Shown here: positions 56,321-64,000 of the stretch, piece after piece
Numbering within the stretch: the first letter of the stretch is position 1
Layout of the letters: every line of letters starts with the position of its first letter
Assembly (NCBI GenBank): GCA_037447655.1
Contig: JBBHKE010002748.1
Coordinates: forward strand, 203,812-267,811
Reading direction: 5' to 3'
Source: Zygnema cylindricum
Lineage: Eukaryota > Streptophyta > Zygnematophyceae > Zygnematales > Zygnemataceae
DNA: 64,000 bases
Notes under the pieces: generated by a model
The model's database searches: none
What the model saw: only the letters and a program-made list of their open reading frames with translations
Told to the model about the DNA's origin: nothing
Translations under genes and position numbers: made by a program

Positions 56321-59300
56321 GTACATCTCCTCATTGGAGCATCACCATAACTAACATTTCTCCAAGTAGTGATGCCAATATTCTCCCCACCCAAATGCAA
56401 CCATAGATCCCTAGTTCCCATCAGATATCTAAGGACTCTCTTAGGTGCCTCCCAATCCCTCTTAGTGGGAGCATTTAGACTTCTACTGAGCACTCCTACA
56501 GCTGCAACTAAATCCGGCCGATACAATTCATAAAATAGATTAGACTTCTCACTACTGCTTGTAAAGATTAGTCTACATGAACTTCTGTTCTTCAAAGATA
56601 ATTCCCCGTCTAAGACTATGACTCCTTCTTCCTCACTCCCCTCACTTCCCTTCTTCAACTCCATTGGAGTTGTACAACTATTAGCTTTATCCATCTGAAA
56701 TTTTTCAAGCATGTTCCCGATTGCTTCCTTTGGAGTCAATCTTATAATCTTTATTTTTCGGTCTCTTTCAACTTGAATTCCCAAAATATATTTTGCTTCC
56801 CCCATATCCTTCATTTCAAATCTCCCCTTAAATTAGGTTTTCAGTTTATTAATTTTTCCATTGATTTAATTAAAACAAGTAAATCATCAACATAAATTGC
56901 AATAAATATAACACCTTCCTCATCTTTAAAAACATAGATTGAGTGATCTGAGCTGATCCGGATATATCCCGGACCGGTAAAAAACTCATCAACCTTCTTA
57001 TTCCACTGTCGAGGCGCCTGTTTCAAACCATAAAGAGATTTAATCAGCCGGCATACCTTACTCTCCTCTCGTTCCTCAACAAATCCTACGGGTTGTCGCA
57101 TGAAAATCTCCTCTTCTAATTCTCCATGCAAATAAGCTATCTTGATGTCCGTCTGGTGCCTCTCCATATTTTCCGTGGCTGCCAGACTGAGAAGTATGCG
57201 GACTGAGGGAAATCTGACGAACGATGCAAAGGTTTACTCGTAGTCAACTCCCTCCTTTTGGGTAAATCCCTTTGCCACTAATCGGGCCTTGTAGCGCTCA
57301 ATTGTGTTATCTGGGTTCAGTTTTAATTTGAAAACCCACTTACAACCTATTGGTTTTCGATTAGGTGGACAATCCACCAGCTCCTAAGTATCGGCTGCCA
57401 TAATTGAGGCCATCTCCTCATTGATGGCTGTCTTCCAACGGTTTCTTTCTGGACAAGTCATCGCCTCTCCATAAGTTTGAGGTTCATCTTGATGAGATAG
57501 TTTAGTTACCTTGTTATTAACCTGATTTTCTTCTTGTCTTTTGCTACTTCTCCTTCCCCCCTCAAAATCTGAGGCCGGAATAGATGGTTCTCGTGGATTC
57601 TTTTGAACAAACTCGGCTTCTCCCCTATCCCTTGATTCCGAATCAATTTCCACCATGTTTTCCGCTTCGGGTAGAGTTGTCACTGGAGTTGCCACAGCTG
57701 AGTCCTTTTCGGTCTGATTTGTACCTGCAAGAATGTCATCTTCTCTAAAACCTGGATAGTTAGGAAGCTCAAAGTCATCGGAATTTTCTGACTCAAATCT
57801 GATTTTTACTGACTTTGTATATTTGAAGGGATCCACAGACTTTCCTTCAACCATAACTACTAGATGCTTTACTAAGATTATATCTTCCCTTTTTAGATCG
57901 TAAACTTTATATCCTTTAACATCCTCATCATATCCTAATAGTTATCCCGATTTTCCTTAAGGATCTAGCTTCCAATTGGACCAATCTGTATCTAGACTGA
58001 ATACTTGACTACCGAAAACCTTTAAGTGAGATATGTCTAGTTTCCGGCTTTTCCATCTCTCATAAGGTGTTTGATCTTTTATAGCTCAAGTAAAAACTCT
58101 ATTGTTGAGGTAATTAGCACAGTTCATTGCTTCTATCCAAAACTATTTTCCTATCTTTTTATTTGACAACATACTTCTAGCACTATCACTTAGTGTTCTA
58201 TTTAACCTTTCAGCTACCCTATTCTGTTCCGAGATTTTTGGAACTATCATTTGGTGTTGGAGTCCATCTTCCCTCAGAAAATCCTCAAATTGATTAGAAG
58301 TATACTCTCACCATTATCACTCCTTACTGTCTTGATTGGAGTTTCATGGAGTTTTTCGCTCCATGTTTTATATTGTCTAAAACAATCCTGAGCTTTTGAC
58401 TTGTTTTTCAAAAAATACACCCTAGAATACTGAGACCAATCATCAATGATAGTCATCATAAATCTCTTCCCCCTGGTGAGGGCACTTTAGCTAGTCCCCA
58501 AATATCTGCGTGTACTAGATTTAGAATTTTTTCTCCCTTATAGGTGGTTGTTTTAGGAAAGGGTAATCTGTGTGCTTTACCCTGAGCACATCCACTACAA
58601 TCATTTATATTATCACTCTCACTGAACTGAATTCCTTCCACAACTCCCATCTTTTTCATCTCTCTTAACTTATCTAGATTCACACGCCCAAGCATCTTAT
58701 TCCAAATCATAATATCATGAACACCAGCACAATATAGTTTCTTTGTTTCATTACTTAAGATCAGCCTAAACATCGTATGGCTACCTTTCTCAGCAATGAA
58801 ATAGACATCCTCCTCAAAACTAGCAGTATAGACTCCTTCCTTAGTGCTAGTAGAAAAACCCTTATCATCTAATACATATGTAGAGATGAGGTTTTTGTTC
58901 CACTCCGGAATAAACAATACATCGGAGAATGTTACTATGGATGTGTTTCTTTCTACTAACAATTTTACATCTACCGATCCCACAAGAGTAGTAGTGACTA
59001 TCCTCCGATCCCCGTACTCTATCTCTACGGTGGGAATCTTTCTTATGTTAGTGAACAGGTGCCTATCTTTACACATGTGCATGGAGGCACCTGAATCTAT
59101 AATCTACCCTGCTTCACCTTTAATTCACCGTAAGCACATTTCTGCCTTCGTGGAATTTTGACCTAGTTTTTCGCTTCCAACTCCTCATCCAAAACGAGCT
59201 TATCGTCCTCGTCCTCGGATTCCGCCTCATATACTTCTGTCACAAGGGCCTTTTTCTTTCCTCTCGGGGTTCCACCGGTCTGCCCCTCCTTTAACCGATG

Positions 59301-60231
59301 CTCGGTTAGCTTAGTGCACTCTGCCATATAGTGCTCGGTTTCTTACAAAAATAACATCAACCTATGGAAGCCCTTGGTCCGAACTCGTCAATCTGATTTT
59401 TCTGCTCCCGCCCCCCATAGATTCCGACCGGTTTTCGGGAATCCTTGTTCCTCCAATCGGTCACAGTTGCCAAGGCTTGCCCACTTTTTCCTCCCCTTCG
59501 GATCTCAATCGTATTCTCCCGAATGAGAATCATCCCTACCACTGATTCATATCCACCTTGAGTCAGGCAAGTCCTGCACACGGTTGACTATGTTCTCGAA
59601 CTCATCGGGAAGCTTCATCAAAAAATAGTTAACCTTTTCTTTTTCACTAAAATCTTTTCCCGCACTCTCTAGCTCCATGAAGAGTGTAGCAAGCTCATTG
59701 CAAAAATCCAACATCTTCCCCCATTTGTATACATACTCCTTAACTTTTTGATCAGCCAAGTGTTGTTGCTGAATCGTACCACTTCGGTACATTTGTATGA
59801 GAGCCATCTAAAGATCGTATGCTCTTTCTTCTTGCAAATGAGGACATGCAAGTCCTTGAGTAAGATGGCGAAGGATAAAGTGCTTTGCCGCCATATTGTT
59901 CAAGTCCTAGGTTTCAGTATCATTCTCCGCGTTCCTCGGAATAGGTGACATGAATGCTGAACCAGTTGCTATTGGTGTGGTCGTCTCCTTCTGCGCTCCT
60001 TTGTCCACTACCTGTCCTTCCTTTGTCTCCTTCGTTGAAGGTGGATTTGCTTTCTTAGTGAATCTGCTTCCTCCAAACCCTGGAGGAATTCCAAGACTTG
60101 ATAGACGCCCCACTCGTCCACTCACTATCCCCCAAAACCTTTTTTCGCTAAGAGCTCCTATCATCATACTTTCCTAGTATATCAAACCAGTTCCATTAAA
60201 GATTGGTACCCTAGAGGGTGGGCTCATAACT
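56321..60231 (-). pseudogene. D2 gag-pol remnant
   Basis: From 60231 down the minus strand reads VMSPPSRVPIFNGTGLIY, a stop, then MMIGALSEKRFWGIVSG and the gag core (59807-59357, two frames). The region from about 59350 to 59100 is disrupted. Protease-adjacent sequence and pre-integrase read MHMCKDRHLF and GCAQGKAHRLPFPKT (59082-58456), followed by integrase (FLKNKSKAQDCF, RSDNGE). The linker has PSIPASDFEGGRRSSKR (57854-57384) and RT has SLYGLKQAPRQWNKK and IAIYVDDLLVL (57167-56841), then EAKYILGIQVERD (56800). Many stops and frameshifts make it the most decayed of the long Copia copies here. Confidence 0.85.
60217..60231 (-). other. D2 primer-binding site
   Basis: The minus strand reads AGTTATGAGCCCACC, with two mismatches to the C2 site. 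It lies directly after the LTR end AGAGTTTCA. Confidence 0.7.
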
Positions 60232-61281
60232 TGAAACTCTGAGACTTTATAAGTCCTCAGAATGGACAGCTTCCAAGAAGCCTCTATGATAACCCTGACC
60301 CCTTTGTGTTTCAGCAAGAACAACTGTCACCTTGGCAAACAAAAACTCTGACTACCTTCATCCCTCTGAAGGCAAGACTCCCCTGAGTCGAGAGCAAAAA
60401 GAATCTCTGAATTTGCTTCCGTGAGCAGTAAGTTATGGAGGGTCAAAGTTAACCTTTTGTACAGAGGGTCCTATCTACTAATTTTTCTAAGTCCTATCTC
60501 TCTCACAAACTCTATCTACTAATGTACGAAACCAATCATTTTGCACTTCCGTACACAAAAGTATAGCTGTCGGTGTACTTTATGTACGGACATTGTACGA
60601 CATGGCCTAAAAGTCGACACATGTCATATCCGGTTTCAGTGTCGTAATCCTCGGAGATACCGCGATCCAACGTAATTTCGCCACGTGTCATCCGATGTGG
60701 CGATGACCATAAACAGCCGAGAATCTCTTCCACGATCTCGGCTTTCTTCCCGGCCGTCCAATTGAATGCATAATTCAATCGCTGCCGTCATTAATACATG
60801 CGCGGTATTTGTTTCGTTAAAGAAACAAATGCGCGATACTCGTTCCGTATACATACCGTAATCCGTACTTTTACATTACTGGATCTATGTATCTCGTAAA
60901 CAGTTTCAGTTAAATGAATTATCCTACGTGTAAATATTTAAATAAATATCAAACCATATATAACGTAACACTAGTTATAGGCTTAACAGATAAGGCTACC
61001 AGCTACCGGTTGTCTTCGGTCCAGCAGGTACCAAGATCAAATCCTGGCTGCAACATATATCCTTATAGTAAACAAACCCCTAATGGTAAATAAACTAATA
61101 TATTTCCCGTAAACCTTTGGATAACCTAGGTAGCCATGGCTCTAGCTTCCTCTCCAATTTTTCAGTGACTGCGACAAGTGTGAGAGTTGGAGAGAGAAGT
61201 TAGAGATAGACTGCCTCGGCTTCTTTCTATATTTTTATTTAGACCTAGAAAATACTTAAAAATAGACCATCAATTTCTATA
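60232..61281 (-). repeat. D2 5' LTR (1050 bp)
   Basis: The boundaries are TGAAACTCTGAG and CCATCAATTTCTATA on the plus strand, where D1 has CTACA at the end. It contains the U3 stem-loop (61130-61215), an antisense tRNA-like block near 60990-61045 (AGATCAAATCC), and leader hairpins on the minus strand: HP1 partly decayed, HP2 GACTC(AGGG)GAGTC at 60376-60389, HP3 CCTTCA(GAGGGA)TGAAGG at 60355-60372, HP4 with a mismatch. The gag ATG of D1 and D3 is lost here (ATGGAG has become TATAAA). Confidence 0.88.
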
Positions 61282-61372
61282 ATGATGACCAAACCTGTAC
61301 CTTCCCCTAAGCTAATTTTCTGTAAAGAGAAGTGTGGTCTAAATTTAAAGAGTGACTAGAAAATAAGGGGAG

Positions 61373-62233
61373 TGTAGAAATTAATGGTTTTTTTTAAATT
61401 TTCTATGTTTAAATTGAATTGTTGAGAAGAGGTAATCAATATTTCACTTCTCTATTTTAAATATACTTTAAATAGAGAGAGTGAGGATCAAAGGCACGCC
61501 ATGGCTGCCGCCATATTTAGAAAGTGGTAGATTTTGAAGTAGATGATATTTTACCGAAATGTTGCCTAAGTCCGAATTTGAACCTGGCTCCTCTAAAGAC
61601 ATCAACGAAACGGCTAATTAACACCAAACTAACGAAGAGGAACAATTCATGCACGTACGCAAATTTGAACCGTGTAAAATATGTTTTGATCGGACGGCCA
61701 ACATTGTAGCTGCCACTCGAAGTGAGATTTTGGCGGCATTCGGAGATAGCGTCACGCGGTGCCACATGGCGCCGCATTATTTGATACCAGAGAAGATGGG
61801 AGGAGAAACAATGGCTCCCAATTTGAGAGGTGATACCTTGTAGATTATGTCGTACAATAGACGTACAATAAGTACATCGCCCATTGTACCTTCTTGTACT
61901 ATATAGTGTTCTTATTGGTCTAGGGTTTATTATTAGGTAGTCGTGAGTAGGCAGACGAAGAATTAGTGATATTTAGGTACCTCTTTGTAGGAGAGCTTGT
62001 AAATATAAAGGTCATTTTTGACCAGCCATAACTTACTGCTCAGGGGAGCAAATTCAAAGATTCTTTTTGTTAATGACTCAAAGGAGTCTTGCCTTCAATG
62101 GGGTGAAGGTGGTCATAGTTTTTGTCTGTCAGGGTGACAGTTATTCTTGCTGAAACAAAAAGGGGCCAGGGTTATCCTAGAGGCTTTGTGTGAGCTGCCT
62201 ATTCTGAGGACCTATGGAGGTCTCAGAATTGCA
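61373..62233 (+). repeat. D3 3' LTR (861 bp)
   Basis: It starts TGTAGAAATTAATGG and ends GAATTGCA. It has a B-box-like GGTTCAAATTC in antisense (complement 61574-61584), a TATA box (62004-62010), leader hairpins (62037-62140) and the gag-type ATG (62214-62216) that gives MEVSELQ up to the LTR end. The U3 part is shorter and more diverged than in D1 and D2. Confidence 0.85.
62037..62140 (+). promoter_or_regulatory. Four-hairpin leader of D3
   Basis: HP1 is TGCTC(AGGG)GAGCA at 62037-62050. HP2 is GACTC(AAAG)GAGTC at 62075-62088. HP3 is CCTTCA(ATGGGG)TGAAGG at 62092-62109. HP4 is CTGTC(AGGGT)GACAG at 62126-62140. HP4 differs from C2 at two base pairs, both changed on both sides. Confidence 0.72.
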
Positions 62234-62586
62234 TATCAAACATAAAACAAATTCAAGAATGGAAAAATCTAATGTTAAACATTTCAGAAGACAGAATAAC
62301 TCAAGAAGTAGTTCAGAAGCCAAGCTGCATGCAGCGGCAATAAATCCTGCGCATGTCATCATACCTGCAAGCAAAATGCGCCACACGAGAAACTCTCACG
62401 AGGCAAAAAAATGTCATGTTGTCGAGCAATCCTGGGAGGAGGGGTGACGAAGGTGGATAACATGAACGAGATTGTAGAATGCCATGGTGGCTCTGAGCTT
62501 GACGCATTTACGGAGACCACCAGGGTTGATGAAATGGCAAGAGCGGGCGATTGAAAAACGTCAACTATTATTTTGAAATGGGGGCG
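62234..62586. other. Flank between D3 and N2, no assigned gene
   Basis: A minus-strand frame (62386-62177) reads a hydrophobic stretch (WRILLAGMMTCAGFIAAACS) that could be a membrane segment of a lost host exon. The frame upstream is broken and I recognise no family. This may be the host sequence into which D3 or N2 inserted. Confidence 0.25.
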
Positions 62587-64000
62587 AATTTATTAAAAAG
62601 TGCGATGGTAAACCATCTGAATCCATAGGAACAAAAATAAATAGCATTGCTAAAACTGAAAAACCACATAACGAGGGAATAAACAAAATGGAAAATCAAA
62701 GCAAAGGCAACGAAAATACGAAAGGATGGAAGGGAAGTCGAAAACACCCAAAAAAGCAAAACCCAACAAACAAAACATCAAAAGAAAAAACTAACACGTA
62801 GCAAAAACACCCAAAAAAACTAAAAACCTATTGAAAGCAACCACGTAAGTCCCCGAATCCCGGAGGAGCACGAGGAGGAAATTCTGGAACAAGTCTTTGA
62901 TCCATAACGGAAATAGATGATCGAAGTAGTATAGAAGCTAACACCCGTTGTCAGGCCATGGAAACTTGTTGACGATAAAAAGAAATAAAGACTGAAACAA
63001 AAAGGCTCCCAAGTCCTCGCCTCTCGAACGAGCGACAACCACAAGTACGGAAAATCTCGTCCAAAGCCACACCCAAACAACAAAATATCTCGACCGCCAT
63101 CAAATTGAAACCATCCATAGCGTCGCGACGGGCATAATCACGCTCCTTCTCTTTAGGCGCGTCACGGGTAGCCACTCCCACATGCCAAGCCGCTTGGTTT
63201 ACGAGCGTAGTTGAGGTAGGTTTCGCCAAAATGATATCACCAAATGTAGGACGCGCACCATCAAGTAATACAAGGTCAATCCGACGCGAAGGAATAATGT
63301 GAGAGACCTCTTGACGAACACATAATTCTCCCTTTAAAGCGATAGTAGCGAGTGTGTCTCGAATCGTGTCGTGCACTTGAATCAACTCGCCCCCAAGGGA
63401 GCAACGAAGCAAATGGACCCCGTCAGGCTCGGGAATGTGGCAGCAAGAGCAAACAAGTGAGCCAAGCAAAGGTGGGTGAGGGAGGCCAAGCCGGAACCTA
63501 AGGGCCGTGGTGAACTGAGCCGGGGTGAAACGAAGAGTAAATAAGATAGGGACAGCCAATAGCCAAGCTCCATAGCCAGGTCTGCCACAAGACAAAAAAC
63601 GTGCACACGAAGAATTGGAAGGAAGCGTTGAAAGAAACTCGGATTTAATAGCGGCGACAACTCGATAAGAAATGGATTCTTGAACACGTGACAATGATGT
63701 CGTAACGAGAGTGGAAGAGATCGGCATGTCCTCGATAGCAGTCGGATTAACAAAACGTGATGCATCCAAAAGGGACCGCTAGAAGGTGAGCTCACCATCT
63801 GAAACACGAGGAACACGGCCGCAAGAATAGGAGTGTCCTTGGCTAGGAAACGAGAGACAATATTGGAAGCAACAAGGCACCAACTCCCCAATTAGGCGGT
63901 TGGAGCTACACACGCCGTCAAGAGTAAACGCAAACCGCCAACCGAGATAGGAAGAGAGGCTTGGATGCGTGTCGTAGGCCAAGACTCGTATTCAAAAGCT
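62587..64000 (-). mobile_element. N2: 3' part of a non-LTR retrotransposon, continuing beyond the window
   Basis: The 3' untranslated part is 62587-62827, and the coding frame ends at TAG 62828-62830. It shares its 3' end with N1. The coding part carries a CCHC-type zinc knuckle and a restriction-like nuclease, the arrangement of the R2/NeSL branch of non-LTR elements. The reverse transcriptase core lies beyond the right edge. Confidence 0.75.
62828..63982 (-). pseudogene. N2 ORF2 C-terminus: zinc knuckle and restriction-like endonuclease
   Basis: One frame covers the stretch with two stops: TAG at 63779-63781, and TGA at 62951-62953 where N1 has a Leu codon. In order it reads LRFRLGLPHPPLLGS, then CSCCHIPEPDGVHLLRC, a Cys/His knuckle placed as in R2 proteins. 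SRRIDLVLLDGARPTFGDII follows, fitting the PD-(D/E)XK pattern with acidic residues 12 apart. The conserved tail includes FERRG and RAPPGFGDLRGCF. In R2-type elements this nuclease nicks the target DNA to prime reverse transcription. The assignment of the knuckle and nuclease is by pattern only; the family's exact spacing differs slightly here (H-x3-C). Confidence 0.65.

Larger units (their letters stand above)
56321..61281 (-). mobile_element. D2: Copia family D, 5' LTR to RNase H, nested in D3
   Basis: On the minus strand, the 5' LTR is 60232-61281 and the PBS is 60217-60231 (AGTTATGAGCCCACC, 13 of 15). Gag, protease, integrase and RT follow down to 56321, where the sequence breaks off in RNase H against G1. 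The right end lies inside the last codons of the D3 pol gene (MMTKPVPSPK resumes at 61282). RNase H end, PPT and 3' LTR are missing. Because D1 covers the same RT region, D1 and D2 are separate copies. Confidence 0.9.
61282..62233 (+). mobile_element. D3: 3' end of a Copia family D element, split by D2
   Basis: The last 25 codons of pol (61282-61356, MMTKPVPSPKLIFCKEKCGL..., stop 61357-61359) are the RNase H terminus, matching D1 near 47240-47310 on the other strand. A PPT (AAAATAAGGGGAG, 61360-61372) and the 3' LTR (61373-62233) follow. D2 is inserted in the opposite orientation just upstream of the methionine codons. The rest of D3 is not in the window. Confidence 0.88.

Noticed and set aside
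46176-61281. D1 and D2 as two halves of one element
   Set aside because: Both contain the same RT and linker region (47650-49200 and 56330-58030), so they must be separate copies.

Overview
The window is eukaryotic nuclear DNA, almost certainly from a plant. It holds remnants of a plant-type Tudor-DDT-PHD (PTM-like) gene and of a Kelch-repeat gene, many Ty1/Copia retrotransposons, a Ty3/Gypsy 3' end with a PHD finger, R2-like non-LTR 3' ends and two large satellite arrays. I cannot name the species. A non-seed land plant or streptophyte relative is my guess, not a demonstrated fact. No intact host gene, rRNA gene, canonical tRNA gene or CRISPR array was seen. A 10-N assembly gap lies at 35975-35984. 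|| LAYOUT. 1-3510: broken PTM-like gene on the minus strand. 3511-7666: AT-rich DNA with small repeats and palindromes. 7667-8488: truncated solo LTR (C1). 8489-15802 and 26704-28167: one array of a 40-bp satellite, split by Copia element A1 (15803-26703, TSD TAAGC). A1 itself carries Copia element B1 (16168-21993, TSD AAAAG) inside its 3' LTR. 28168-28370: relic B-type LTR. 28371-31747: about 15 copies of a 221-bp satellite. 31748-35974: Copia C2 (+), cut by the gap. 36296-36850: non-LTR 3' end N1. 36941-37410: 189-bp tandem repeat. 38779-44359: Copia A2 (-, TSD AAGTT). 44570-45593: broken Kelch gene. 45662-46175: long-TIR, MITE-like element. 46176-49202: Copia D1 (-), interrupted by A3 (49203-50647, -), which is interrupted by C3 (50648-53870, +). 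53871-55400: LTR-like sequence of an unidentified element. 55400-56320: Gypsy 3' end (G1). 56321-61281: Copia D2 (-), inserted in the pol terminus of D3 (61282-62233, +). 62587-64000: non-LTR N2 (-), running off the window. || HOW THE PIECES WORK. All four Copia families (A-D) share an unusual start. The primer-binding site matches the anticodon arm of initiator tRNA-Met, not its 3' end, and it lies inside the gag reading frame. Gag begins at an ATG within the LTR and reads through the LTR/PBS junction. Families C and D also share a series of four small hairpins with covarying stems in the transcribed leader, a long U3 stem-loop with a conserved loop, and an antisense tRNA-like block with Pol III A/B-box matches. 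These LTR modules are the most likely candidates for something undescribed. B1 is the best-preserved element: one frame of 1386 codons spoiled by only four in-frame stops.
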